From positions 62,001 to 126,000 of the forward strand of contig NZ_FONQ01000006.1 of NCBI RefSeq assembly GCF_900112975.1: DNA of 64,000 bases, given 5' to 3'. Positions within the stretch are counted from its first letter, which is position 1; each line of letters opens with the position of its first letter. Under the pieces are notes generated by a model. It was not told the DNA's origin and made no database searches. It worked only from the letters and a program-made list of their open reading frames with translations. The stretch comes from Flavobacterium xueshanense (GTDB lineage: Bacteria; Bacteroidota; Bacteroidia; Flavobacteriales; Flavobacteriaceae). Position numbers and translations under genes: made by a program. This document shows, piece after piece, positions 36,450-46,314 of the stretch.

Positions 36450-39182
36450 ATGGATCACTTACTACAAAATAAAAAATGGCATTCAGTTTCTTATAATGAT
36501 GTATTAGAGAACTTCAATGCTTCCTCGCAAGGTCTTAATACGACAGAAGCCGAGAAACGTCTGAAAATAGTAGGACCCAATATACTGCACAGGCAAAATA
36601 GAGAAAGTGCCTTTAAAATTTTGCTGAGGCAATTTCTTAACCCACTTATATATGTTCTCCTTGCTGCTACCATCCTTGCTATAGCTATGGGTAAAATCAC
36701 TGATGGAGTAGTGGTATTTTGTGTTGTAATTATTAATGCTACTATCGGGTTTGTTCAAGAATACCAAGCAGGTAAAACCATTCAGGGGCTTCTTCAATTG
36801 ATACCGGAGAATGTTACGGTAATGAGAGACGGAAAGCAAAAGAATATCCAGGCTGCTGACCTTGTACCAGGGGATTATGTATTGCTTCAGGCTGGAGACA
36901 AGGTATCAGCAGATATACGGCTTACATTCGTAAAAAACATGCAGTGTAATGAATCTATCCTTACCGGAGAATCCTTCCCGGTAGAAAAACACTCGGATAG
37001 TATTGACTTATATGCAGGCGTTGCTGATCGTAAGAATATGGTTTTTAGCGGTACAATGATTACTTCTGGTACTGCGGAGGGCGTAGCTGTTTTAACAGGT
37101 ATAGAAACTGAAATCGGTAGAATTTCCGTACTTCTTCAAACCACCACGTCAGTCAAATCTCCACTGACAAAATCTCTTGAAAAAATTGCGCGCGGAATTA
37201 CGTATTCCATCATATTTGTTGGTGTCTTAGTTTTTCTAATTGGAATATTTCGTAATTATACACTCATTGATGCAATATTTTTTGCCATTACTCTTGCGGT
37301 AGCAGCTATCCCGGAAGGACTGCCTGCCGTAATTACTATCGCATCAGCTATCGGTATTATGCGAATGGCAAAAAGACAAGCTATTATCCGGCATTTATCC
37401 GCTGTAGAAACCTTGGGCAGCACCACTGTAATCTGCTCAGACAAAACGGGAACGCTTACCCTTAACGAAATGACCGTTCAGGTACTGTGGAATGGAAAGC
37501 AAAAATTCGATGTTACAGGAGTAGGCGTCAATGCTGATGGTGAAATTTTAAAAAATGATTCCGATGAAGAAGGAACAGATGAGGAAATTGGAGAACTTAT
37601 ACGGGCTGCTGCATTATGCAATGACGCAACACTCCACAATAAAGAGGGCCATTGGAAAGCAGTAGGAGATCCTACAGAGGTTGCCCTCATAGCAGTAGCC
37701 GGAAAATTTGGAATAAACGAAGACGAATTAAGAAGCAAATGGCCGAGGCTGGATGAATTACCCTTTGATTCCGAAAAAAAAATAATGGCGACGCTACATC
37801 TATCCCCTTTAGGAGAAAAAATAATTTACCTTAAAGGCGCCCCTGAATCAGTTATTCCACTTTTATTAAATAGTGAAAATTCATCCGCCGTCTTTGATAC
37901 AGAACTGGTACGAGCGGAGGCTTTACAGTTAGCAGGAACAGGAATGAGAGTATTGGCTTTTGCTTTTAGAAAGTTAGATCGCGAACATTCATCACTCATT
38001 ACGGAAGAGGATCTTGACGATTTTACTTTTTTAGGAATACAGGCCATAAGTGACCCTCCAAGAATGGAAGCAAAAGAAGCGATCGATGCGTGTCATAATG
38101 CAGGTATTACGGTGAAAATGATTACAGGAGACCATCCTGCAACAGCCGCAGCAATAGGCAGGGAACTTGGATTTATAAATGCAGATTGCGTTATCACCGG
38201 AAAGGAGCTTCAGAATTTGAATGCCCTAGAGATTCAAGAAATAGTAAAAAACACCAATATTTTCGCAAGGGTATCCCCCGAAGATAAATTAAATCTGGTA
38301 AAAGCCCTTCAGGCCAACGAGGAAGTGGTAGCCATGACAGGAGATGGTGTAAATGATGCCCCAGCACTTAAACGTGCAGATATTGGTGTAGCTATGGGTA
38401 TCAGTGGTACGGCTGTTGCCAAAGAGGCGGCAGACATGATCCTGACCGATGATAATTTTGAAAGTATAAAGGCTGCTGTTGAAGAAGGACGCAGAGTATT
38501 TGATAACCTGCTGAAATCGATTGTATTTCTTCTGCCTACAAGTATAGGATTGGGATTGGTTATTTTTATTGCCGTTTTATTTTTTCCCTCAAAAGAGGGA
38601 ATTCTACTCATCCCAATACAACCTGTTCAGGTATTATGGATCAATCTTATAACTGCCGTTGCCTTGTCATTGCCGCTTGCGCTTGAAGCAATGGAACCCG
38701 ATGTAATGAATCGTCCTCCACGTAAGCCCAATAAACCTTTATTAAGTTCCTTGATAATTTTCAGGATGATATTAGTTTCTCTGGTAATGGCAGGTGGAAC
38801 AATTGGATTATTTCTTTGGGAATATAATAAAGAACTGTCTAGGGGCATGGCACATTCACTTGCCATTTCGGAAGCTCAAACAATGGCTGTAACAGCGATG
38901 GTTTTATTCCAGGTGTTTTATCTTATTGATTGTCGCTCTCTTAATTTTTCAGTCAATAAAATCGGGCTTTTCTCCAATCCATTTATTTATATTGGAATTG
39001 CAACAGTACTACTTGTTCAGGTTGCTTTTGTTTATTTTCCATTTATGAATCGGTGGTTTCATTCATCTCCATTAAAAGCGGAGGCTTGGGGTGTGTCAGC
39101 CATGGTAGCTTTTTCAATTCTAATAATCATTAGTATTGAAAAATGGATTCAAAGAAAATATTTTAAAAGTGTCAAGATGTAA
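36450..39182 (+). CDS. P-type cation-transporting ATPase (type II)
   Basis: 910 residues. N-terminal cation ATPase domain, actuator motif LTGESFP, PEGLP on helix 4 (AAIPEGLPAVIT), phosphorylation site CSDKTGTLT (Asp at about 331), hinge MTGDGVNDAPALKRAD and a C-terminal domain with about six helices. The PEGLP motif and length fit the P2A/PMCA-like calcium or Na+/K+-type pumps of bacteria, rather than heavy-metal (CPx) pumps, so it exports or exchanges Ca2+ or similar ions at the inner membrane. The exact ion is not determined. Confidence 0.9.
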   Translation: MDHLLQNKKWHSVSYNDVLENFNASSQGLNTTEAEKRLKIVGPNILHRQNRESAFKILLRQFLNPLIYVLLAATILAIAMGKITDGVVVFCVVIINATIGFVQEYQAGKTIQGLLQLIPENVTVMRDGKQKNIQAADLVPGDYVLLQAGDKVSADIRLTFVKNMQCNESILTGESFPVEKHSDSIDLYAGVADRKNMVFSGTMITSGTAEGVAVLTGIETEIGRISVLLQTTTSVKSPLTKSLEKIARGITYSIIFVGVLVFLIGIFRNYTLIDAIFFAITLAVAAIPEGLPAVITIASAIGIMRMAKRQAIIRHLSAVETLGSTTVICSDKTGTLTLNEMTVQVLWNGKQKFDVTGVGVNADGEILKNDSDEEGTDEEIGELIRAAALCNDATLHNKEGHWKAVGDPTEVALIAVAGKFGINEDELRSKWPRLDELPFDSEKKIMATLHLSPLGEKIIYLKGAPESVIPLLLNSENSSAVFDTELVRAEALQLAGTGMRVLAFAFRKLDREHSSLITEEDLDDFTFLGIQAISDPPRMEAKEAIDACHNAGITVKMITGDHPATAAAIGRELGFINADCVITGKELQNLNALEIQEIVKNTNIFARVSPEDKLNLVKALQANEEVVAMTGDGVNDAPALKRADIGVAMGISGTAVAKEAADMILTDDNFESIKAAVEEGRRVFDNLLKSIVFLLPTSIGLGLVIFIAVLFFPSKEGILLIPIQPVQVLWINLITAVALSLPLALEAMEPDVMNRPPRKPNKPLLSSLIIFRMILVSLVMAGGTIGLFLWEYNKELSRGMAHSLAISEAQTMAVTAMVLFQVFYLIDCRSLNFSVNKIGLFSNPFIYIGIATVLLVQVAFVYFPFMNRWFHSSPLKAEAWGVSAMVAFSILIIISIEKWIQRKYFKSVKM

Positions 39183-39200
39183 TATTGCTGTGAAGAGAAA

Positions 39201-39410
39201 CCTTTTGCAACGCATTTATTTTTAGTTTTGATCTTGATTGAAATTACCGATTTGATTTTTTCGGCAGATAGCATTCCTGCAATATTGGCCATTGTGCAAG
39301 ACCATTTATACTTCAAATCTTTTTGCTATACTTGGCTTGCGCTCTCTAAATTTTGCTTTAGCGGTCATAATGGATAAATTCTGGTATTTTTCGAAGGGGT
39401 TTGCTGTGAT
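39201..39410 (+). pseudogene. TerC-family fragment, frameshifted
   Basis: Plus-strand translation gives THLFLVLILIEITDLIFSADS and IPAILAIVQDH. After a frameshift comes TSNLFAILGLRSLNFALAV and IMDKFWYFSKG. These are consecutive conserved segments of the TerC/Alx membrane protein family (usually about 320 residues). Only about 70 codons remain between the ATPase and the end of nadB, so this is a relic. Confidence 0.8.
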
Positions 39411-39413
39411 ATT

Positions 39414-40943
39414 CTATAAACCGTAAACTTTCATAAAACCACCACGGTTATCCTTCCGTTCAATGGAGTGCTGCACAATTAAATCCCCAATTGTAATCAT
39501 GTTTAGTAATTCGTACAGCGCGACACTAATTTGATGGGTTTTACTAATTTCTTCCATTTCATTTTTCCAATGTAAAAGCTGTTCTTTCGCTTTCGGTAAA
39601 TCCAATTCATTTCGCACAATTCCTGCATTCTGACGCATCAAAAGCTGTAATTGGGCCTTCCTTTTAGCCAAATAATCCGAATTAATTTCAGGTTTTTCAG
39701 CGGATTTCCAATTTGAAATGATCCCATTAAATGGACTATTTTCAATAGAAACATGGGACAAATAAGCATAAATTTTGTCGGAATATACGAGCGCTTCCAA
39801 TAAGGAATTGGAGGCTAATCTATTGGCACCATGCAAGCCGGTTCGGGAACATTCGCCACAGGCAAATAAATTTTCTATTGATGTTTTCCCGTTTTTATCG
39901 ACTGTAATTCCGCCACACAAATAATGCTGTGCGGGAACAACGGGAATCCAGTCTTTTGCTATATCAATCCCAATGCTTTTGCAACGCTCATAAATCATGG
40001 GAAAGTGCTTGATAAAAGCGTCTAAGTCCAGATGGCTACAATCTAAATAAACGCAATCATCTCCTGATTTTTTTAGTTCCAAATCAATGCTTTGCGAAAC
40101 GATATCTCTGGACGCTAATTCTCCTCTTTCATCATAATTCAGCATAAACCGAAGTCCTTTTTGAGTACGCAAATACGCTCCAAAACCGCGAACTGCTTCC
40201 GAAATTAAAAATTTAGACCCTGCTGAAGCATCATATAAAGCGGTAGGATGAAATTGAATAAACTCCATGTCTTTGATGGCAGCATTTGCACGAAAAGCCA
40301 TGGCGATACCATCTCCGGTAGCTATAACCGGATTGGTCGTATGACCGTAAAGATGGCCTATTCCACCTGTGGCCAGCACTGTAAAATCAGATTGGAATGT
40401 GATAACTTCTTTTGTTTTTTCATGCAATGCATAAGCGCCAAAACAACAATTATTTTGGGTTATCAAATCAAGTGCAAAATAATGGTTCAGAACGGTTATG
40501 TTTTCTTTTTGATGCACTTGCTCTAAAATGGCACGCTCAATTTCATAACCCGTTTGGTCTTTATGATGTAATACTCTGTTGCGTGAATGGCCGCCTTCTT
40601 TGCCTAAATCAAAACTTCCTTTTGCCGTTTTATCAAATTTGGCACCCCACGCTATGAGTTCCTTCAATCGTTTCGGGCCTTCGGTAACGACCATTTTAAC
40701 GACATCAACATCACATAAACCATCTCCGCAAATGAGGGTGTCGTCAATGTGTTTTTGATAAGAATCCTCGGTTTCGTCAGTGACTATGGCAATCCCGCCT
40801 TGAGCATATTTTGTATTGGATTCATCTTCGTTCGATTTGGTAATTATCGTGATTTTTCTATCAGGAAATCGTTCTGCAATTTTTATGGCAAAAGTCAATC
40901 CTGCCACGCCAGAACCAATGATTAAGTAGTTTGTTGCAATCAT
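39414..40943 (-). CDS. nadB: L-aspartate oxidase
   Basis: Oxidises L-aspartate to iminoaspartate, the first step of de novo NAD synthesis. 509 residues. The FAD-binding GSGVAGL motif lies at 9-15, with SNTKYAQGGIA, the HSRNRVLHHKDQTGYE substrate-loop region, ATGGIGHLYGHTTNP and the second FAD segment GLHGANRLASNSLLEA. Its start codon overlaps the nadA stop codon by one base (TAATG), so the pair is translationally coupled. Confidence 0.96.
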   Translation of the reverse strand: MIATNYLIIGSGVAGLTFAIKIAERFPDRKITIITKSNEDESNTKYAQGGIAIVTDETEDSYQKHIDDTLICGDGLCDVDVVKMVVTEGPKRLKELIAWGAKFDKTAKGSFDLGKEGGHSRNRVLHHKDQTGYEIERAILEQVHQKENITVLNHYFALDLITQNNCCFGAYALHEKTKEVITFQSDFTVLATGGIGHLYGHTTNPVIATGDGIAMAFRANAAIKDMEFIQFHPTALYDASAGSKFLISEAVRGFGAYLRTQKGLRFMLNYDERGELASRDIVSQSIDLELKKSGDDCVYLDCSHLDLDAFIKHFPMIYERCKSIGIDIAKDWIPVVPAQHYLCGGITVDKNGKTSIENLFACGECSRTGLHGANRLASNSLLEALVYSDKIYAYLSHVSIENSPFNGIISNWKSAEKPEINSDYLAKRKAQLQLLMRQNAGIVRNELDLPKAKEQLLHWKNEMEEISKTHQISVALYELLNMITIGDLIVQHSIERKDNRGGFMKVYGL

Positions 40944-41872
40944 TATTTTGATAATTCAAGCATTCGTTCAATGGGAACCAAGGCTTTTTTTCTAATATTT
41001 TCAGGGATATTAATTTCCGGACTTTCATTAAGCAAGCAATCATATACTTTTTGTAATGTATTCATTTTCATGTAGCCGCATTCGCTGCAAGCGCACGTAT
41101 TATCTTCTTTTGAAGGAGCCGGAATCAAAATTTTATGTGGTACTTCCTGTTGCATTTTGTGTAAAATTCCCGCTTCGGTAGCCACAATAAATTGATTGTT
41201 CGGATTTGTTTTTACATAGTTAATCATCCCGGCTGTTGAACCAATATAGCTTGCTGTTTGCAGAATATGTGTTTCCGATTCTGGATGTGCAATTATCGTC
41301 GCAGCAGGATATTGTTTATGGACTTCGATTAATTTATCTAGCGAAAAAGCTTCATGTACCACACAGGAACCGTCCCATAGCAGCATGTCTCTTCCTGTTT
41401 TGCTGATGATGTATTTTCCTAAATTCTTATCCGGGGCAAAAATAATGGGCGTTTCTTTGGGAATGGATTCCACTATTTTTAAAGCATTTGATGAGGTACA
41501 TACAATATCACTCAACGCTTTAATTTCGGCAGAACAATTCACGTAAGTGATGACAATATGATCGGGATGTTCATCAATGAATTTTTTAAATAAATCCGGT
41601 GGACACGATTCTGCCAATGAGCAACCTGCTTTCAAATCGGGCAGAATTACTTTCTTTGTCGGGTTTAATATTTTGGCAGTTTCGGCCATAAAATGTACGC
41701 CGGCAAAAAGGATAATATCGGCATCCACTTTCATGGCTTCTTGTGATAATCCCAAGCTGTCACCCACATAATCCGCAATATCCTGAATATCGGCTTCTTG
41801 ATAGTAATGGGCTAAAATAACCGCATTTTTCTCTTTTTTCAATTCCAATATGCGCTTTTTAAGATTTTTCAT
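40943..41872 (-). CDS. nadA: Quinolinate synthase
   Basis: Condenses iminoaspartate with dihydroxyacetone phosphate to quinolinate on a 4Fe-4S cluster. 309 residues, with [19 protein letters not shown] near the N-terminus, [11 protein letters not shown], the [13 protein letters not shown] segment and [14 protein letters not shown] supplying the last cluster cysteine. It is the first gene of nadA-nadB. nadC is not in the window. Confidence 0.96.
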   Translation of the reverse strand: MKNLKKRILELKKEKNAVILAHYYQEADIQDIADYVGDSLGLSQEAMKVDADIILFAGVHFMAETAKILNPTKKVILPDLKAGCSLAESCPPDLFKKFIDEHPDHIVITYVNCSAEIKALSDIVCTSSNALKIVESIPKETPIIFAPDKNLGKYIISKTGRDMLLWDGSCVVHEAFSLDKLIEVHKQYPAATIIAHPESETHILQTASYIGSTAGMINYVKTNPNNQFIVATEAGILHKMQQEVPHKILIPAPSKEDNTCACSECGYMKMNTLQKVYDCLLNESPEINIPENIRKKALVPIERMLELSK

Positions 41873-41948
41873 TAGTTAAGTTTTAAAAAAAAAACATCAT
41901 TTGTCATGAATTTCCACTTCAAATTTAGGAAGTAGATTTTATAGTTCA

Positions 41949-43208
41949 TTACACTAGAACAATTTCGTTTTTCTGTTGAAGTGCAGTTTTTAAGTCTGTT
42001 ATAAAAGCCATCAAATGGTCGATTTCGACATGATCCATAATAACAATTTTGTACCATTGATTATTTCCGTCGTGTTTTTGGGGAACCAAATCGAATTTTT
42101 TTACCAGTTCTGGTGTAATATATTCGGCTTGAATGGTTGCAATATTCATAAAAGGTTCTCTGAAATAGTTCACGTGTAATGCATCCAACTGTTCACACAA
42201 CCACTCTGTTCTCATTTGTAAAATGCGAATTTTTTCACACCATCCAAAAGGGCCGTACGTAAATAATATCATCCAAACCGCTACGGCATTTGCACCGGAA
42301 CGACTTCCGCAGAGCGTCAAATCCATTCCTTCGACATATTCAGCTTCTTTTGTCAAAACATTTTCGATTAATCCTTTTCGGCAAATAAAAACTCCTGTTC
42401 CATAAGGAGCCTGAAGCATTTTGTGCGCATCAATGGTGATGGAACTGATTTTTGGGTTTTCAAAATTGATTTCGGAGGCTTTGTTGCTAAACGGATATAC
42501 AAAACCACCATAAGCGGCATCAATGTGTAATTTGTATTTTAAGTCGTGTTTTTCGAGAATTTCAATATAATCATTCGGGTTATCGATCGCGCCAAACATT
42601 GTAGTTCCCATATTAGCAACTACGATAAAATATTTTTTCCCTCGTTTTTTAGCATTGACAATGCTGTTTTCTAGCGCGAATATGTCAATGGTGCGGGTTT
42701 CAAAATCAACAGGAATTTTTAACCAATCCAGCATCAATACATTGGCCGCTTTCGGAATGGAATAGTGGGTATCTTCTGAAGCTATTATAGCAATTTCGGA
42801 CAGACTGGAATTCAGTTTGTTCATGAAATAGTTGCGATACATCCAAATGGCCTGAATATTCGCTTCGGTGCCACCAGGAGCAATATAACCGTCAAAGGAA
42901 TTGGGTTCAGCTTTAAAAACATCAACGGCAAGCACATTCAAAACCTCCCGTTCTATTTCCTGTGTTCCTCTAAAAGCTTTTTCAGAAGTGCCAAAAGTAT
43001 GGCAGCCAATATGATTGGGATTGGCAACATAGGTTTGTAAAATGGGCGCATCTTTTAGAAATTGAGCTTCTTCATTGAATACTTTTCCATCTAACTTGGA
43101 TGCAGGATACCCCAAAGAGGCATCATGAGAGAAATTCACATTCTCGCCTAATGCTTTTTGAATGCGAATTTGCCTTTCTGTTGGGGTGATTTTTTTCCAG
43201 AATTGCAT
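41949..43208 (-). CDS. PLP-dependent amino-acid decarboxylase (group II)
   Basis: 419 residues from the ATG at 43208 (MQFWKKITPTERQ); an ATG six codons earlier is possible. It belongs to the group II PLP decarboxylases (glutamate/tyrosine/aromatic/histidine types). The PLP lysine lies in SITIDAHKMLQAPYGTG, the His/Asp pair in LHIDAAYGG, and the APGGTEANIQAIW motif is present. The substrate cannot be set by eye. Aspartate decarboxylation linked to the neighbouring aspartate-using NAD genes is one idea only. The gap of 76 bp to nadA leaves operon membership open. Confidence 0.85.
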   Translation of the reverse strand: MQFWKKITPTERQIRIQKALGENVNFSHDASLGYPASKLDGKVFNEEAQFLKDAPILQTYVANPNHIGCHTFGTSEKAFRGTQEIEREVLNVLAVDVFKAEPNSFDGYIAPGGTEANIQAIWMYRNYFMNKLNSSLSEIAIIASEDTHYSIPKAANVLMLDWLKIPVDFETRTIDIFALENSIVNAKKRGKKYFIVVANMGTTMFGAIDNPNDYIEILEKHDLKYKLHIDAAYGGFVYPFSNKASEINFENPKISSITIDAHKMLQAPYGTGVFICRKGLIENVLTKEAEYVEGMDLTLCGSRSGANAVAVWMILFTYGPFGWCEKIRILQMRTEWLCEQLDALHVNYFREPFMNIATIQAEYITPELVKKFDLVPQKHDGNNQWYKIVIMDHVEIDHLMAFITDLKTALQQKNEIVLV

Positions 43209-43446
43209 GATTACTTTTTTTACCAAAGCTACATGCTAAAAAAATCAGAAAATATGATAAATGTTAGGTTTTGGTTTTAAAAAATAGAAATTTTATAAGC
43301 GTAATTTTGATAGTGTGGGTTCAGGAAATTGCGCAAAGTCAGAGATATTTGCGCAGCCTTAATGAGAAAATTATTTATAGGGAAACTTTGCGGAGCTGGT
43401 TTTTGATTTGCCAGTAAAGAGCTTTTTTATTTTGAAAGTATAAAAA

Positions 43447-43518
43447 AATAATAACTTTAATTATTTGTTGTTGTGGCTTATTTTTTAGGGCACGGATTGC
43501 AAATCCGCGCTATCGGGT
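43447..43518. repeat. 72-bp direct repeat, left copy
   Basis: This copy matches 44784-44855 at all but about six or seven of 72 positions (AATAATAACTTTAATTATTT at the start). It contains the small palindrome CGGATT-GCA-AATCCG. The two copies are in the same orientation and bracket the NTF2-like and LytTR genes. Confidence 0.85.
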
Positions 43519-43603
43519 ATTTTTGTCTAAGACCAATATTAAATTAAGCGAAAACCCACAATGCAAAACTTTTGTTGGACGATGTTTTTTTTAGCAAACT
43601 TTA

Positions 43604-44137
43604 TTAATTTGGTTCAAAAGTTTTTGGTATTTTTTCTGCTCTTTCTCTTTCAAATAACAGTGAGACGATACTCCATTTTTCTTTGTCAAAGAAAAGCTGA
43701 ATACTATTTATTCCTCTTCTTGCTACCGATCCATTTTTTATTAATCTTGTTTCATAAGTGCTCCAAACTTGCGCAATATTTCCAAATATTCTCACTTCTC
43801 TGTTAATTTCACTTTCATAAAAGGCTGTTTTCATTACCATTGCATCGGTCTCTTTGTGAAAATCTTTCAACGACATTGTTACTTGTTGTAAATTTCCATT
43901 TATAGTATCCAAATAGGAATAAATTGCATTGGGGTTATGAATTGACAAATCTCTTTCCCACTGTCTTTTTTCTCCTGCTTCTCCAGAAACTACCTCATAA
44001 AACGCTTTAATGATTCCGTCGATTGTTGAAACGTCTTTTTTTAATGGATATTTTTCACTTATTTCTTGTGCTTTTGAATTTTGAGTTGTCATAATTAAGA
44101 TTGTAATTAGTTTAAAAAATGTTCTTTTCATTTTCAT
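43604..44137 (-). CDS. Secreted NTF2-like protein
   Basis: 177 residues with a signal peptide (KRTFFKLITILIMTT, cleavage near QNSKA-QE). The mature part has the helix-sheet pattern of SnoaL/NTF2-like proteins (IDGIIKAFYEVVSG, VRIFGNIAQVWSTYET, GINSIQLFFDKEKWSIVSLLFERE). Such proteins bind small ligands or act as enzymes. No catalytic role is claimed. ATG codons at 44137 and 44131 are alternatives. It lies inside the region bounded by two 72-bp direct repeats. Confidence 0.65.
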   Translation of the reverse strand: MKMKRTFFKLITILIMTTQNSKAQEISEKYPLKKDVSTIDGIIKAFYEVVSGEAGEKRQWERDLSIHNPNAIYSYLDTINGNLQQVTMSLKDFHKETDAMVMKTAFYESEINREVRIFGNIAQVWSTYETRLIKNGSVARRGINSIQLFFDKEKWSIVSLLFERERAEKIPKTFEPN

Positions 44138-44233
44138 TTTTGAACAAACTAAAACGTAATAAATCTTTTAGAAAATTTTTTTATTCAAACGTATTGATTT
44201 CTTGTTTGGTTGTTACTATTTCTTATTTTCTTG

Positions 44234-44560
44234 TTACAACATAAATTTATTTAGGGAGGAATTTAAACATTCTTTGTAACTTTTTCCGACAGCAATTTTT
44301 ACGTTTTTCAGGATGATGTGATTATCTTCTAAAATATCAATGTTTGTTAAATTTACAATATAAGAATTATGAACTCTCATAAATTCATCTGGTAAGTTTT
44401 CAATCAAATCTTTTAACGATTTGTAATAAGTGTATTTTTTGTTTTCGCTTGTTAGAATTTCTACATAATTTCCTAAACCTTTAATTATAGTAATTTCGTC
44501 AAAATATATTTTTATTAATTTTTTGTCAGATTTAATAAAAGTAAATTTTTCATTTTTCAT
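44234..44560 (-). CDS. Stand-alone LytTR DNA-binding regulator
   Basis: 108 residues, essentially one LytTR domain (FIKSDKKLIKIYFDEITIIKGL, YTYYKSLKDLIENLP, FMRVHNSYIVNLTNI). LytTR domains bind DNA as two-site regulators, usually at the end of a response regulator. No receiver domain, kinase or membrane helices are present here, so the input is unknown. It could control its neighbours, the NTF2-like gene or the alpha/beta hydrolase. Confidence 0.85.
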   Translation of the reverse strand: MKNEKFTFIKSDKKLIKIYFDEITIIKGLGNYVEILTSENKKYTYYKSLKDLIENLPDEFMRVHNSYIVNLTNIDILEDNHIILKNVKIAVGKSYKECLNSSLNKFML

Positions 44561-44783
44561 AAAAAGGTCTTGTTTCTATTCGGTGGAGATTTTCAGTACT
44601 ATGGTTTAAGTTTTTAACCAAGCCAAATATACAAAAAGAAGTTTCGGTTTAGCCTTAAAACCCACTTGCTTAAAATCGTTTTTAGGCGCTGTCTTTATTT
44701 CTTTTTTTAAATCAATACTTTTCGACAGCAATAACGATTGTAATTCCGTGCACGTAAAGTTTTTTTTAAAAAAAATATGATGA

Positions 44784-44855
44784 AATAATAACTTTAATTA
44801 TTTGCTGTTGTGGCTGATGTTTGTGGGCACGGATTGCAAATTCGCGCTATCGGGT
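44784..44855. repeat. 72-bp direct repeat, right copy
   Basis: The second copy of the repeat at 43447, ending 7 bases before the stop codon of the alpha/beta hydrolase gene. Differences cluster in the middle (CTGATGTTTG versus CTTATTTTTT). Confidence 0.85.
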
Positions 44856-44861
44856 TTATTA

Positions 44862-45689
44862 CTATCTTTTATTAAAAAAGTCTATCAATATTTTATTTAT
44901 TAAATCAGGTTTTTCCCAAAACACGTCGTGAGAAGTATTTGGTAAAATACAAAATTGTGATTTTTTGATTGCTCGGTGTAATTCTAATCCAAGTTCGGTT
45001 GTGTACATATCCCTGTCTCCGTAAACAAGTAATGTTGCTGTATTTATTTCAACTAAAACTGATTTTTGGAAGTAAATTTCTTCAAACCACATTCTTTTTG
45101 CCTCAATTATGTATTTTTTCCAATTTCCTGTTGGAGATTTTTCTTTATATTGTTTTATCCAAGGTTTTAGTTCTTTTATTACCCAAGTTGTATCTGAAAA
45201 TTTATTAAGATCTTCTAATGATTCTTTTGTTGTTCCTTCAAGTTTATAAGTTGCACCAGAAACAGCAATTTTCTTAATCTTGTCAGGTCTAATTTTTGCA
45301 AGAAGTAATGCCACATTTCCAGCATCGCTCCAACCAACTACAAAAGTGCTATCTAACTTCAATAAATCTATTGCCTCAGAATAATAATGAGCCATAAGTT
45401 TATAAGTCATTGTACTATCAGCGAACTCTGAACGCCCAAGTCCAGGTGCATCAAAAGCAATTACTTTATATTTTTTTGATAAATTAGGAATACATTTTTT
45501 AAAATCAGCAATACTTCCTAAACCTCCGTGAAGTAAAAGTAAAGGAATTCCTTTTCCATATTCTTCATAATAAAGTTTAGTTCCACGAATTGTCAAATAT
45601 TTTCCATTATTTGAACCATATTTAATTTGCGAAATCCCATTTGTGGATAAGAATATTGTCAGTAATAGTGGTAATAATTTTAATTTCAT
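44862..45689 (-). CDS. Secreted alpha/beta hydrolase
   Basis: 275 residues with a signal peptide (MKLKLLPLLLTIFLSTNGIS). The alpha/beta hydrolase fold shows an HGG oxyanion motif at 54-56, nucleophile elbow GWSDAG with Ser121, and C-terminal His in NTSHDVFWE; the acid is probably Asp in YGDRDMYT. It is likely an esterase or lipase-like enzyme in the periplasm. The substrate is unknown. It lies just outside the direct repeats. Confidence 0.8.
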   Translation of the reverse strand: MKLKLLPLLLTIFLSTNGISQIKYGSNNGKYLTIRGTKLYYEEYGKGIPLLLLHGGLGSIADFKKCIPNLSKKYKVIAFDAPGLGRSEFADSTMTYKLMAHYYSEAIDLLKLDSTFVVGWSDAGNVALLLAKIRPDKIKKIAVSGATYKLEGTTKESLEDLNKFSDTTWVIKELKPWIKQYKEKSPTGNWKKYIIEAKRMWFEEIYFQKSVLVEINTATLLVYGDRDMYTTELGLELHRAIKKSQFCILPNTSHDVFWEKPDLINKILIDFFNKR

Positions 45690-45802
45690 TTTTGCTTTTT
45701 TAAGATTACTTGCATATACCAGCCATAAAAGGGCTCTAATCCACCCGTTTTTGAATGGCTTCCTGCCACAAAACAGTTTTGTAAATATGAGATTACTTTT
45801 GG

Positions 45803-46237
45803 TTAATACCGCAAAAAAGTATCGCCTGATTTTATTCCCATTGCTAATTCTTCCAGATTGGTGTTTTCGAGCATGAAAGCCAATTCATTTCTGATAGCCT
45901 TGAATTTATCGTGAACCGGACAAGGATGATCCTCAGTGCAGTGACTTAATCCTAAACCACAACCGGTAAAAACGCGATCTCCATCTAATGACGTTACAAT
46001 TTGGGATAGTTTTATTTGGCTCATGGTTTCTTTTGGGATTTCAAATCCGCCACCAACACCTTTTATAGAACGGATGATATTAGCCTTGGATAATATCTGT
46101 AAAATTTTGGCCGTAAAAGCCTCGGGAGAATCTATTTTTTTAGCAATATCTCTAAGCCCAACTCTATTATTTTGATAGGATTCGGATGCTATAAAAATGG
46201 TGGCCCGAATTCCGTATTCACAGGTTTTAGAAAACAT
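45803..46237 (-). CDS. Rrf2-family transcriptional regulator with three cysteines
   Basis: 144 residues: winged helix (RATIFIASES, LRDIAKKIDSPEAFTAKILQIL, GVGGGFEIPKE) and then Cys93, Cys100 and Cys106 (TGCGLGLSHCTEDHPCP). Three closely spaced cysteines ligate an Fe-S cluster in IscR and NsrR. At the edge of a nitric-oxide and anaerobic gene block, an NsrR-like NO or redox sensor is the natural inference. It is the last gene of the minus-strand arm, separated by 77 bp from the hemerythrin gene. Confidence 0.85.
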   Translation of the reverse strand: MFSKTCEYGIRATIFIASESYQNNRVGLRDIAKKIDSPEAFTAKILQILSKANIIRSIKGVGGGFEIPKETMSQIKLSQIVTSLDGDRVFTGCGLGLSHCTEDHPCPVHDKFKAIRNELAFMLENTNLEELAMGIKSGDTFLRY

Positions 46238-46314
46238 AGTTGTTTTTTTACAAATTTAGAGAAATACTTGCTATTCCTTTTGAATATTCTTTATTCTTTG
46301 GGTTGGCTATTTTT

